A DNA stretch of 64,000 nucleotides, from positions 10,864 to 74,863 of the forward strand of contig JADKCL010000025.1 of assembly GCA_016718825.1 (NCBI GenBank), in the 5' to 3' direction. The stretch comes from Bacteroidota bacterium (lineage in GTDB: Bacteria; Bacteroidota; Bacteroidia; J057; JADKCL01). The position numbers and the translations under genes are program-made. Under the pieces are notes generated by a model, which had not been told where the DNA came from, ran no database searches, and saw only the letters and a list, made by a program, of their open reading frames with translations. How positions within the stretch are numbered: the stretch's first letter is position 1; each line of letters starts with the position of its first letter. Of the stretch, positions 7,938 through 17,283 are shown in pieces.

Positions 7938-10900
7938 TCATCTTGGATTTGGGTGCGCCTTGTTGTAAAAGTCGCGGTAAGAGCGATCGTCTCCTTCCAC
8001 GGTGATGTCCATGTCCTCGGGACGCCAAGCGGCTCCCGTCGTTCTCGTCGGCAGGATTTCGACGTAAGATGGGGCTTGTGAACCGTCTGGCATCGTCGGA
8101 CGTTGGTGCATATAGGCGTCGATGCTTTCCATCGTTTGCGCTTCTACGGCACCCGTAATAGCCTCGTCTCGCAAACGCTCGGCTACGTTTTGAGGTATCA
8201 TGGGCAGCGCAGTGCCGTATTTTGCAGCTGCAGCACGTTGCAAAATGGAGAATATCTGGTTGAATTCTGCACGATTCGCACGCGGATCTTGATAGACCTG
8301 GTCTGCAACATGGCTTGCGAAATTGCTTTGTGCACCACGCTCGGTCCGGTAGGTGGGATGACCTGTTCCGACTGCCTGTACACCAAAGATGATCGCCTTC
8401 AAGGCAAACATCACAAATATGCTGGCAGCGAATAGCAAGCCAGCCATCAATCCCGGATTACCGTTGCCCTCCCTCAATGCGAAAAATGTAAGAACGGCGG
8501 CAATCTCAAGCGATACGATCCCGACTCCAATCAAGGTTGGAGTGAGATCCCGAATCGGCGCACCGCCCGACGGATTGCGATTGTGTGGGCCAGGATTCTC
8601 CCGGGTTCCTGTATCCTCGAGACTATGTAGATCCCTGCCTAGTTGCACGAGGTCACGGTTGTCTCGGTTCTGAGGCGATAGATTTGCAACATCTCTGTTC
8701 ACACGCGCCAAAGAATCCTCCTGTGAAGGGTAATGATTCTGCTGAGTACGCCCAATTTCGATTTGAGACATCATCTCCCCAATCCCATCTCCTGGACGAT
8801 CTTGCTTGTCGTGGTCCATGCCGGCAGTCGCGAGTGCGATCTGCGCCGCATCCTCGCGCGTAAACCCAGCCGCCAATGCCAACCTGTACGTGAGTGCCCC
8901 ATGGGCAGGCTCCTCAAACATCCCGTTCGTATCCATGAACTTCAGCGGATTGTTGTTCACATAGGCATAGCGGTTGCCCTTTTGTTTCTCGCCGAGCTTG
9001 TCGGGACTGAGCCATCGGCCGAGCCAGGGGACGTAGTAGCGGGCGCTGTGGTATTCGAGGCCGCTCTCCTCGTCGCGCTCCATGCCGGTGAAGCGGTAGC
9101 GCTTGGCCGCTGCATTCACCGTGGCATTGCGGGCTTGGTAGCTCGTCGTGCCGAAAGGGTGATGCTCTTCGTAACTGATCACGCGACCCGTTTGATCGAC
9201 TTCCATGCTCGCCGAACTCAAGTGATTGGGCAATTGGTAGCGCACGAGGTGGGCGTCGGGCTGGCCATTCTGGCCAACGGTGCGGTTATCGACCATGGCG
9301 ATGCGCTGCTTGTCGTCGCTCACATGCAGGGTGTAGCGCTCGACATCGAGGTCACCTGCATTGTCGTAGCTGCGGTACAGCTCCACCGTGCCGAGGTAGT
9401 ACCGCTGTTCTTTCTTCAAGGCTTGTGCACCCTGCGCATGCGCCTTGTCAGTCACCTTGCGCACGCGTTCGCCCTTGCTGTCATACACATACCACGTGGT
9501 CTCGGGTTCGCCTGCATTCACCGCTTGCGTCGCCACGGCTTGCAATTGGTCTCGGTAATTCCACTGCATCCGCGTAAGGTGGGGCATCGCCGTTGCGAAG
9601 CCATGCTGTGGATGCGGGTGGTAGTGGTAGTTCTGGCCAGAGATGCTGGTGAAGTCGAGGCGGTTGGTGCCGGGGACGTAGCTGTAATTGCGGGTGTACC
9701 CAGCCATGTCGGCGGTATGGATCAACTGAGAGAGATTGCCGACTTCATCGTAGCGATATACTTGCGCATAGGGCCGCCATAGGAAATCATCGTTCGGATT
9801 GAGCTGCTTCAAGAAGGGCAGGTCGTTCCAGTTGTCGAGTGAGGAGAGGTTCACCGTCGCCGCATGCTCACGACCTGTGGCATGCACGAGCTGGTAGATG
9901 GGATCGTAGGTATAGGTGCTCAAGCCCGTCGTTTTCTGGTTGTCCCAGAACCGCACGGGAATGCATTTGTCCTCGAGATGGGTGAGGTTGCCCACCGCGT
10001 CGTAGGTGTAGTACAGGTCTTGCAGGCTCTCGCCATTCAGGCGGTAGCTATGCAGGCGGGTGATGCGCCAGGTCTCGTTGTCGTAGAAATAGTCTGCCGT
10101 GACATCGTTGCCAAATCGGATCTTCGTGCGCTGACCCTTCTCGCTGTAGTCGATGTTGTGGACAAAGGTCTCCGTGAGCCCCAGGCGCTGCACTTGCACC
10201 GCCTGCAGGAGATTGGCAGCATTGTAGGTGGGCAGGTAGGTGCTACCGTCGGCGCTGGTCTGCTGTTTCACCCGGCCCATGGCATCGTATTCGAAGGTCT
10301 GCGGGAAGGCCTCGGGATCAAGCAGCGCATCTGGATTCAAAGCAGGCCAATCGATGACGCTTTTGTAGTCGGTGGCAAAGCGGCGGCTGGCGCTCACAAG
10401 TTTGCCATCGAGGTCAAATGCCAGCGACTCCAATTTGCCGGCGGTATCGTAGAGCACGATGGCTTGCCCGCGCAGGTTGAGCGCCTGGTCATTGAGGGCA
10501 CCCTCGCCGTAGACGATGCGCTCGATCACATGGTTCAGGGGTGCCCCATCGCCGCCGCTCACCGTCTTTTGCGTGATGCGGTGGATGGGATCGTTGTACT
10601 GCGTGTGGAATACATGCTGGCGATTATCCCAGTCATACATCGCCTCGCCGAAGATGTTCATCAGCTTCCAGCGCGCACCCGAGTCGGGGGTCACTTGGTA
10701 GAGGGCATTCCCGAGCATGTCGTATTTGCTGGTCAAGACGGGACGCAGCAAGGTATCGGTCGTGATGTGGGCCTGCCCCTGGATGTCGAGCGTGAGGTAG
10801 GTGTTGTACTGGATATCCACGTTCAGGTTGTCCTTTCCATTGTGTGTCACTTGCAAGACGCTGCGCCCCTGTGCATCAAAATGCTCCGTGAATTGTGTGC

Positions 10901-13244
10901 CGGCATGGGCGAAGGCCTGTGCGGCAGCCTCTGCCTCGCGCATCGGGTCCTTGCCTGCCGCGAGCAGCGCTGCATCGATGTTGTGGTGAATGCGGTCGAG
11001 GTACCATGGTGATTCCGCACAGGTGTCGTTGCGGTCCCAAGCCTCCTTTTTCCAACTGTCGAAAACAACTTTGGTGAGGGTGCCATCAGGGTGCATCACC
11101 TTGATGGGGCGGCCAAGAGCATCATAATATGTGATCGAGCCTTTGCCAGTCTCCACCAACTCCTTATGGTTTTCATACTGATGGGTCACGGAGAAGTAAG
11201 GCTCGTATTCCTTCACGACATTACCTTTGTTGTTGAGCACCTTGCGGCCATTGCCGATCCAGCGGTTTTGGGGATTGGGTCCGGCGGATGTATCGACGGT
11301 CAAGATTTGGATGCTGGCATTGGGGTTTTCGATCACCTGCTTGGCGAGACCGGGCTCGGCCTGGGCTTTGGTCATCGTGACCTTGCCGCTACCATTGGCA
11401 TATTCAAACTTGAGTTGGAGCGGGGAATCGACGTTTTGTTGGAAGTATTCCTCGCGGGCAATGGTGGCAGAGAGGGCAGGCAGCGATCCGCCGGATGATT
11501 TGTAGCGGTCCCAGTCATAGGCGAAACGCAACGTGGCCTTCTGGAGCAGCGGCTGCGCCGCAAGTGCTAAGGCACTCGGAGTTGCCGCCGCTGCAAAATG
11601 CTGGAGGTTCAGGGTCTCCGCCGCATCCTCCCAGTCCAAATGGCCTGTGAGGTCGTCGGCTTGCAAGCCCTTGCCGAGCCGAGCCATGACCTTCACGCGC
11701 CCCAATTCGTCAAAGATCACCTCGGTGATGTTGAGGTTGGCGTCGCGGGTGCGGCGAGCTTGCAGCGTGCGCAAGTCAAACGCAAGGACGGTATTATGGT
11801 TGAGGGCGGCATCGACGGTCTCCTGCATGAGCAGGAAGTCGGTCGAGAAATAGCTGAGGCTGGTTTTGGCGCCCAAGGGATCGGTGACCGAGAGGGCGCT
11901 GTAAAAGCGGGTCGCTGCAGCAGTGGGTGCCTCGCCAAGGTGCAAGTATTGCGTCGTCCCTGATCGGATCCACCAATTGGTGTCGCCGTCCAAGTGCATG
12001 TATTCGCCCTCAGCCATCATCGGTGCCGTCGCCTTGATCCCAAAGATGTCGGCTAGCAGCGCGGAGGAGAAAGCGAGCTTGTATTTTTCTGCCACCAAGC
12101 CCAGCGGATGGATTTCGTGCAAGGCGAGCGGCGTCACGAGGTCGGCAGACAGGTAATAGCTGCGTTCCTGTGACAGCAAGCGCCGATGGACAGTGCCCAG
12201 AGGCGGGACGGTCTGGTATTGGTGGTATTCGACCGGGGTCGAATTGAGGAGGACATGGAATGTGGGCCGGTCAAAATCAATGATTTTGAAGAGACCGCCG
12301 CTCGGTATGAGGCCCTTGATTTCGTAACTACTCTGCTCGGCCAATAGGCGCAGGCGATAGGTGGTCGGGGAAATGCTGTCGTCGGTGTAGCTGCTTTTTT
12401 GGTAGCTCACCTGCGTGAGGGACTGCGCAGCGCTGGTTTGGATCGGCAGGCCGACGCCCGGCACTTGGCGGCCATAGACGACGCTGGCGCTCTCCAATAC
12501 ATTGCCGAGCTCATCCACACGTACATTCAGGGTGTGGCTGATGCGCGGATCGGTGATATTGCGGTCGTAGTTGAGGGTGAGTGTTTCGCTCTCATTGACC
12601 ACAAAGACGGCATGTTGTTGAGCACCCTTGGGTTGGATGAGCGCCACGACGCAGTTGTGGGTCGCGACCGAATAGGGGCTCAGTTGACGCTTGCGTTCCT
12701 GATCTGTGGCATTGAGACTGGGGGCGTCTAGCGCGAAAACCTCGGCACGCAGGGGCATGCCCTTGCAGGCGCGCATGGCCTCTTGCCATTCGTCGTCGTT
12801 GAATCCAGCGATGGCACCGAGCGGCAGATGCGGGGCGACGATGAGCCGCGCCTCGTCGAGTTTCGGCTCATTCACAACCACGGGAAATCCCTTGCGGTTT
12901 ATTTCCTCGGGCCAATATTCGGTCGCAAACTGGCTCAGCAAGCGTTGCCGGTCCATGCCCGCCCCGAGATGGTACCAAGTTTTGGTGAGCACCGGCGCTT
13001 GGTGCAATGTGGCGTCCACGACATTCGTCGCTCCGCTCTTTACCCAGTGCTCAAATTCCTCGGTATCCAATTGATCCACCCTCCCAAAGCCCCTGAATTC
13101 GCGCTCGCGGTGGTCGTAGTAGCCGTGGTGGTAACTGTACTCGCTCACGTAGCGGCTGCCCTCCACATGGTCCAGCATCTCGGTTTTGCGCATGCAATGC
13201 ACAGGAAACGGGAGACGTGTGATCCAAGAGTTGGCCCAGGGCAC
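7938..13244 (-). CDS. Tc toxin BC component: TcB remainder, Rhs repeats and C-terminal toxin
   Basis: This protein of about 1,760 residues begins in the TcB mid-region (WITRLPFPVHC, EYSYHHGYYDHREREFRGFG), passes through many YD/Rhs repeats (for example YDAMGRVKQQTSADGSTY), and reaches the Rhs core near residues 1390-1440 (FTGMERDEESGLEYHSARYY, RYAYVNNNPLKFMDTNG). The last 325 or so residues are the variable toxin. It opens HGALTYRLALAAGFTREDA, with NHYP, LHSLEDTG and PGPHNRN as possible metal ligands. Two hydrophobic segments then interrupt it before GHPTYRTERGAQSNF and QVYQDPRANRAEF. That layout recalls zinc phospholipase-C/S1-P1-like helical domains found at Rhs tips. In the family TcB and TcC form a closed shell around the toxin. 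The frame opens at a GTG at 13244, but its beginning is really the continuation of the SpvB gene upstream after a one-base frameshift. Confidence 0.85.
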   Translation of the reverse strand: MPWANSWITRLPFPVHCMRKTEMLDHVEGSRYVSEYSYHHGYYDHREREFRGFGRVDQLDTEEFEHWVKSGATNVVDATLHQAPVLTKTWYHLGAGMDRQRLLSQFATEYWPEEINRKGFPVVVNEPKLDEARLIVAPHLPLGAIAGFNDDEWQEAMRACKGMPLRAEVFALDAPSLNATDQERKRQLSPYSVATHNCVVALIQPKGAQQHAVFVVNESETLTLNYDRNITDPRISHTLNVRVDELGNVLESASVVYGRQVPGVGLPIQTSAAQSLTQVSYQKSSYTDDSISPTTYRLRLLAEQSSYEIKGLIPSGGLFKIIDFDRPTFHVLLNSTPVEYHQYQTVPPLGTVHRRLLSQERSYYLSADLVTPLALHEIHPLGLVAEKYKLAFSSALLADIFGIKATAPMMAEGEYMHLDGDTNWWIRSGTTQYLHLGEAPTAAATRFYSALSVTDPLGAKTSLSYFSTDFLLMQETVDAALNHNTVLAFDLRTLQARRTRDANLNITEVIFDELGRVKVMARLGKGLQADDLTGHLDWEDAAETLNLQHFAAAATPSALALAAQPLLQKATLRFAYDWDRYKSSGGSLPALSATIAREEYFQQNVDSPLQLKFEYANGSGKVTMTKAQAEPGLAKQVIENPNASIQILTVDTSAGPNPQNRWIGNGRKVLNNKGNVVKEYEPYFSVTHQYENHKELVETGKGSITYYDALGRPIKVMHPDGTLTKVVFDSWKKEAWDRNDTCAESPWYLDRIHHNIDAALLAAGKDPMREAEAAAQAFAHAGTQFTEHFDAQGRSVLQVTHNGKDNLNVDIQYNTYLTLDIQGQAHITTDTLLRPVLTSKYDMLGNALYQVTPDSGARWKLMNIFGEAMYDWDNRQHVFHTQYNDPIHRITQKTVSGGDGAPLNHVIERIVYGEGALNDQALNLRGQAIVLYDTAGKLESLAFDLDGKLVSASRRFATDYKSVIDWPALNPDALLDPEAFPQTFEYDAMGRVKQQTSADGSTYLPTYNAANLLQAVQVQRLGLTETFVHNIDYSEKGQRTKIRFGNDVTADYFYDNETWRITRLHSYRLNGESLQDLYYTYDAVGNLTHLEDKCIPVRFWDNQKTTGLSTYTYDPIYQLVHATGREHAATVNLSSLDNWNDLPFLKQLNPNDDFLWRPYAQVYRYDEVGNLSQLIHTADMAGYTRNYSYVPGTNRLDFTSISGQNYHYHPHPQHGFATAMPHLTRMQWNYRDQLQAVATQAVNAGEPETTWYVYDSKGERVRKVTDKAHAQGAQALKKEQRYYLGTVELYRSYDNAGDLDVERYTLHVSDDKQRIAMVDNRTVGQNGQPDAHLVRYQLPNHLSSASMEVDQTGRVISYEEHHPFGTTSYQARNATVNAAAKRYRFTGMERDEESGLEYHSARYYVPWLGRWLSPDKLGEKQKGNRYAYVNNNPLKFMDTNGMFEEPAHGALTYRLALAAGFTREDAAQIALATAGMDHDKQDRPGDGIGEMMSQIEIGRTQQNHYPSQEDSLARVNRDVANLSPQNRDNRDLVQLGRDLHSLEDTGTRENPGPHNRNPSGGAPIRDLTPTLIGVGIVSLEIAAVLTFFALREGNGNPGLMAGLLFAASIFVMFALKAIIFGVQAVGTGHPTYRTERGAQSNFASHVADQVYQDPRANRAEFNQIFSILQRAAAAKYGTALPMIPQNVAERLRDEAITGAVEAQTMESIDAYMHQRPTMPDGSQAPSYVEILPTRTTGAAWRPEDMDITVEGDDRSYRDFYNKAHPNPR

Positions 13245-15567
13245 GGTCGTTGTTGTAGAACCACGTGGAACTTTTATAGCTCAGGCGGGTCTCCTTGCCG
13301 AGGTTGTTCACGTAGCGTGTGAGGAGATGTGGTTTCTTGCCTGCCATGAGGTCGATGTAGCGCAGAGGCGCCTGGGCGTGCTCGGGCAGGCTGGATGTCC
13401 AGACAATGCAGGCAGTGCCATTGCCGAGGATGTCGCTCACAGACACCGTATTGGGGCGGGCGGTGGAGAGAAAGGGCACGATGTCTTGGGCCTCGCTCCA
13501 GGCATTGCCGCTCAGGTTCAGCCAAGCCTTGCAACCTCCATGCGTGAGGTAGAGCAGGTCCACATTGCCCGTGCCGCTGAGGTCTGCCAATTTGAGTTGG
13601 CCGGGATCGAAGAGATCGGGATGGGTAAACCACGGGGCATTGGCCATGGCGACGCGGGCCCCGAAGCGCCCGTAGCCGAGGTTGGGCCAATAGCTGACCT
13701 CGCCGTTGCGCACACGCACGATGTCTTGCAGGCCGTCCCCGCACATGTCTGCGAGGAAGACGCTTTGCGATTCGTCGCTAAAGACCAAGGCAGGCCCATG
13801 CTCCTCGTTTCCTGCCTTGGGCGATCGTTGTGCCGATCCATAGCCCTGCTTGCCCAGCGCCTCGTGCCAGACGAATGCATTTTCCTCGGAGATCAGGATA
13901 TCCGCCTTGCCATCACCATTGAGGTCCAGCATTTTCTGGTGGGCATTTTCCCGCTTGGCATTCAGGATCTGGGGGAATGCTTGGAAAGGCAGCCACTGCA
14001 AGTCGTCGCTCAATTCGAAGTAGCCTTGGAGGCTCTTGTCATGGACGACGATTTGTTTCTGGCCATTGTTTTCCAAATCTTGCAGACTCAGGGCACCGCC
14101 CGAGACGAAGCCTGAAAAGGAAGGACGCGGCGCGACCAACGTTTGGTGGTCCAGGTGGATTTGCCCGTCTTCGTTGCGGTCGCCGGCATTGCGCTTGTAA
14201 AACCATCCATTGGCCTGCTCGCTCAGGATGCCGGGAATGCCTTCTCCCCACAGGTCCACCCATTGGTAAGGACCGTCGATGCCCGAGGGCAGGTTTTCCT
14301 GCGAAGCCTTGTCGAGGGTATGGATGGTATTGTCCCAGTCGAGGGGCTGGTAGCTGAACTCCAATGCGGGCAATGATTTTTTGGAATATTGGCCGTTGGA
14401 CATGCTGTGGTAGCCGTTTTGGGTGACGCTGCTGAGGTAGCTGAGTTCAGCGTCTTGGCCTGCGCCCACGCCCGAGGACGTGTAGCCAAGGTCCAGGGAG
14501 CGCACGAGGCAGGGTTGCCCAGCCTGCAAGTCCGGGAATGTGTGAAACATGAGCACCCGCTGCAAGAGGCGGTAGCTCCTCACTTCAAAGCCCGGGCGGT
14601 AGGTGCTGAAGGGGTCGGGCCGCAGTGCCCAATCCTGGCCGGGCACCTCGGCAGGCGTTGGCAGGGTGGCGTGGTGCTCGCCGTAATCAAGCACAGCCTC
14701 GAAGCGGTAGGCACCCACATAGTTGGGCGGCAACATGGCGTGGACGGCATCGCGGTAGCAAGGTGTCGCGTTGCCATACCGGATCGATTTCAGGTAAAGG
14801 TTGCGCTGCAGTGCATTGCCGTTGAGGCGATTGCGCTCAGCGATCGTGTTGGGCACGCCTTGCAGGTTTTCTGGCTTGTAGGTGAATGCGATGCAATTGC
14901 CGCGGTCATCTAGGCTGAAGTCTGGTAGCCATTGGAAGACCCTGCTGGGGTCGGCGGGATCATGCAAGCGGCTTGCAGGGCTCGTGCCGAAATAAGTGAT
15001 GTGGTTGTCTTTGGAGATCGTGCGCCACCACGTGTCGTTGCCCTGCCGGATGCGCTCAATCCTTGCCACATTGGATTCAAGACGTGGTCGATAGACTTGG
15101 ACTTGGAATCCCGCAATCGTGTCTGCATCGGGCACCCAATGCCCGCCCTGCCACCGCAGCGCCGGCACCAATTCCTCGGCACCTGAAAACATAAATGTGT
15201 CGTCGGCATCGTTGTACCGCGGCAGTCGGCGGTCGGTGCGCCGCTGGATCGAGGTGCCGTCGAGACTCCAACCGATGCCAGCGATGCTGTTGCCGCTCCC
15301 CGAGTTGTAATTCAGGGCGAGGGATGGCGTGTAGCCGTTGCGGCCGGCCGATAGCGGAACCTTGACGCTGAACGAAGAGGTGCCGTTGCTCGGGTTCATC
15401 TTGAATTGCTCGTCGATCCCCTTGATGGCCCCGCCGCCCTTGGGCAACGTGACGCTAGGGACATCGATGGCGATGCCATTCTTCTTTTTGCTATCGGGTG
15501 CCGCGCTGTTGGCGGAGGCGTTCACCGAGGGGGTGGGTGTATGCGGGGCGGTATTCTTGTCTAGCAT
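13051..15567 (-). CDS. Tc toxin BC component, SpvB/TcB N-terminal part (frameshifted)
   Basis: The ATG at 15567 opens a protein of 838 residues. After a low-complexity start it contains the SpvB/TcB block LPKGGGAIKGIDEQF then SVKVPLSAGRNGYTPSLAL and GIGWSLDGTSIQRRTDRRLP. FG-GAP-like repeats follow (DLNGDGKADILIS, DMCGDGLQDIVRVRNG, DLSGTGNVDLLYLTHGG), which form the TcB beta-propeller that mates with TcA. Family-like sequence stops at NNDRALGQ (near 13231). The next 60 residues to the stop at 13051 are out-of-frame translation. The next gene on the strand resumes with WITRLPFPV, exactly as homologues continue. SpvB plus that gene would be one TcB-TcC fusion of about 2,540 residues. It is the first gene of the minus-strand Tc block; the 491 bases upstream should hold its promoter. 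Confidence 0.85.
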   Translation of the reverse strand: MLDKNTAPHTPTPSVNASANSAAPDSKKKNGIAIDVPSVTLPKGGGAIKGIDEQFKMNPSNGTSSFSVKVPLSAGRNGYTPSLALNYNSGSGNSIAGIGWSLDGTSIQRRTDRRLPRYNDADDTFMFSGAEELVPALRWQGGHWVPDADTIAGFQVQVYRPRLESNVARIERIRQGNDTWWRTISKDNHITYFGTSPASRLHDPADPSRVFQWLPDFSLDDRGNCIAFTYKPENLQGVPNTIAERNRLNGNALQRNLYLKSIRYGNATPCYRDAVHAMLPPNYVGAYRFEAVLDYGEHHATLPTPAEVPGQDWALRPDPFSTYRPGFEVRSYRLLQRVLMFHTFPDLQAGQPCLVRSLDLGYTSSGVGAGQDAELSYLSSVTQNGYHSMSNGQYSKKSLPALEFSYQPLDWDNTIHTLDKASQENLPSGIDGPYQWVDLWGEGIPGILSEQANGWFYKRNAGDRNEDGQIHLDHQTLVAPRPSFSGFVSGGALSLQDLENNGQKQIVVHDKSLQGYFELSDDLQWLPFQAFPQILNAKRENAHQKMLDLNGDGKADILISEENAFVWHEALGKQGYGSAQRSPKAGNEEHGPALVFSDESQSVFLADMCGDGLQDIVRVRNGEVSYWPNLGYGRFGARVAMANAPWFTHPDLFDPGQLKLADLSGTGNVDLLYLTHGGCKAWLNLSGNAWSEAQDIVPFLSTARPNTVSVSDILGNGTACIVWTSSLPEHAQAPLRYIDLMAGKKPHLLTRYVNNLGKETRLSYKSSTWFYNNDRALGQLLDHTSPVSCALHAQNRDAGPCGGQPLRERVQLPPRLLRPPRARIQGLWEGGSIGYRGI
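13226..13233 (-). other. Frameshift point inside the Tc BC component
   Basis: The minus strand reads CAA CTC TTG GAT (Q-L-L-D) in the SpvB frame. Removing one T gives CAA CTC TGG ATC, that is Q-L-W-I, followed by the family-typical TRLPFPV. A one-base insertion in this short pyrimidine run therefore explains why one BC gene appears as two overlapping frames. Confidence 0.7.
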
Positions 15568-15767
15568 AGATGATACAAATTCAAGAAGTCGTAAGGCTCA
15601 AAAGGAGCCAATATTGCGTTTGTGCCCAAGCGGCATTTTATCAAACATCCTTCCATAAGCATGGCACACCGTGTAGGCAAGGCAAGACCAAACCGATATA
15701 AAAAAGCGATCTACAAGCAAATACGTCTATCGCTATTCTCAATCACGATGCATCTCATGGGCCGAGG

Positions 15768-15867
15768 TGCTATTGTGGCGGAATAGGCATCACTTTGGCC
15801 AAACGCCAAGGATACATTGTCATCACCAAAAAATGCTTAAATCGAGGGTGATGCCTTCACAATGGCA
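15768..15867. repeat. Long imperfect inverted repeat
   Basis: TGCTATTGTG (15768-15777) pairs with CACAATGGCA (15858-15867) with one wobble, and AGGCATCAC (15785-15793) pairs perfectly with GTGATGCCT (15848-15856). The two arms would fold into one hairpin with a 7-to-1 base bulge and a 54-base loop. It could be a relic of a small mobile element or a structured leader. Confidence 0.5.
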
Positions 15868-16018
15868 CGATGCCATTCTCTAACATCCGTTTAGTCACTT
15901 TATAAAATCAAAGTTAAGACAATCATCGAAAGAGGCAAATGACTTAAAAGAAAAAAACGTATATTCAACAATCAAATACCCAAAAAAGTAAACACCCAAG
16001 AATTCAACACCAACAATG

Positions 16019-16051
16019 ATTCTGTAAATTCCATAAATTCTGCTAATTCTG
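16019..16051. repeat. Short AATTCTG tandem motif before a start codon
   Basis: ATTCTGTAAATTCC is followed by ATAAATTCTG and CTAATTCTG, that is four degenerate copies of an 8-11 base unit ending seven bases before the ATG at 16059. Strings of this kind are common between genes in Bacteroidota genomes (general knowledge); no function is known to me. Confidence 0.5.
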
Positions 16052-16058
16052 ATCCACT

Positions 16059-17084
16059 ATGGCAAAGGCATCAACCCCACATCCCATCCAAGGCAAAATT
16101 GGAAACCTCATTTACACCGTCAGAAACGGCAAGCAATTTGTCCATGAGGCTCCCAAGGAATACGTTTTCCGGCAAGGCACACCTGCACACGGCCTCAACA
16201 GACGCGAATTTGCCGGCGCAGCCAAAATTGCCTGCGAAATCTACAATGCCCTCAAACCGGAAAAGCCGCGCAAATGGCAGGTTACCAATCCCGCCGATGC
16301 CCCCGGTCCGATTTTTAAAGCCTATTCGCAAAATGTGTTGACGGGGATCCTCAAAAAAGCCTCCGAAGCAGAGGCCAAACGCAAGCACAGGTACTACCAT
16401 TTTGCGGATCGTTTTCTGTTTCGGGACGCTGCCGTAGCCCTGAAGGGTCTTGACCTGAGCAAGAACGACGACACGGCAGGCCATGTCAGATTTATTCCAA
16501 TTGGACCGCAGCACAACCCCACTGCGATTCGTATCCTTGGCTTGACCAAAGCCGCGGAGACAATTCCGGCCCATGGAAATGCCCGCCTCGAAGTCCGTTT
16601 TCACATCCGGCAAGTCAGGTTCGTGGAACGTTTTTATTCCGAATCGCATGCGGCATGGATCACCCAAGAAGAACAGAAGGGCGAATCCAAAAAAACGGGC
16701 ACCTCCAAGCAAAAGTCCACACAACCCAGTGATTGGATTCCCTTGGACATCCTGCCAACCGAAGGGATTTCGATTGAGCTACCAGCCTGGGAACCCGATG
16801 CAACCTACCTGACTGCAATTCTCATAGAATGGCGCGAGATGCGCAAAGTAGGCCAGAAAACGATTCGCCATCACGCCTTTGGCATTGCACGCATCGTATC
16901 CGCACATGCGCCCGCCGCAGTCTGGGAAGCCCAAGACGCCAAATCTTTAGAAAGGCAAAAACCCGCTGCCCACCATACCCTTCCGACGGCCATCCTGAAC
17001 CAAACTGCAATGCCAAGGGTCAACCCCTACACGAATCCCAAAGCCTACATCTCAGCCGCCCTAGCCAAAATGCGACAAACGTAA
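16059..17084 (+). CDS. Hypothetical protein with a GKIGNLIYTVRNGKQFV N-terminal motif
   Basis: This 341-residue protein has no signal peptide or membrane segment. The N-terminus (residues 10-28) has the pattern G-K-I-G-N-x-I-Y-x-x-x-x-G-K-x-x-V. That pattern recurs at the start of a set of uncharacterised Bacteroidota proteins of the DUF6266 kind, although the rest of this protein does not obviously match them. The middle is basic (EAEAKRKHRYYHFADRFLFRD), and a Lys/Ser-rich linker lies near residues 200-225. The C-terminal half looks beta-rich (LTAILIEWREMRKVGQKTIRHHAFG). It stands alone between the Tc locus and the IS element, with its own upstream repeat string. I do not recognise a function. 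The ATG at 16059 was chosen because the conserved motif starts ten residues after it. Confidence 0.7.
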   Translation: MAKASTPHPIQGKIGNLIYTVRNGKQFVHEAPKEYVFRQGTPAHGLNRREFAGAAKIACEIYNALKPEKPRKWQVTNPADAPGPIFKAYSQNVLTGILKKASEAEAKRKHRYYHFADRFLFRDAAVALKGLDLSKNDDTAGHVRFIPIGPQHNPTAIRILGLTKAAETIPAHGNARLEVRFHIRQVRFVERFYSESHAAWITQEEQKGESKKTGTSKQKSTQPSDWIPLDILPTEGISIELPAWEPDATYLTAILIEWREMRKVGQKTIRHHAFGIARIVSAHAPAAVWEAQDAKSLERQKPAAHHTLPTAILNQTAMPRVNPYTNPKAYISAALAKMRQT

Positions 17085-17217
17085 AAATGTCGTTTTAGCG
17101 CTCCCAACCATCTTTTCTTCCATCAACGCCAACCGCGTCAGGCTACGCCATGCCTCAAATCCAGCCTTCCCACAGCCGGATTGTCCAAATTGTACCAAAA
17201 CCAGCACTTTCCAAGAG

Positions 17218-17221
17218 ATAC
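17218..17221. repeat. Left target-site duplication ATAC
   Basis: ATAC immediately left of the IS terminal repeat is identical to ATAC at 19063-19066 on the right. Confidence 0.75.
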
Positions 17222-17247
17222 TGTCTTGACCTGAAATAGCTATACAC
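17222..17247 (+). repeat. IS left terminal inverted repeat
   Basis: It begins TGTCTTGACCTGAAATAGCT and ends ATACAC. It is the inverted partner of the right end at 19037-19062. A further degenerate CCTGAAAAGTGTGTA follows directly inside it. Confidence 0.85.
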
Positions 17248-17283
17248 CTGAAAAGTGTGTAACTATTAATTTGGAAGATAGAC

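Larger units (their letters stand above)
15568..16058. other. Gene-free divergent intergenic region
   Basis: These 491 AT-rich bases separate the divergent Tc block and the plus-strand gene at 16059. No protein is supported. They contain one long imperfect hairpin (15768-15867) and a set of short AATTCTG repeats (16019-16051). Promoters for both directions must lie here, but no perfect TAnnTTTG box was found; TGAATTTG on the minus strand close to the SpvB start is the nearest match. Confidence 0.6.

Noticed and set aside
8733..11012. Plus-strand frames opposite the Rhs gene
   Set aside because: Antisense to Rhs repeats; repeated sequence on the coding strand creates long antisense frames.
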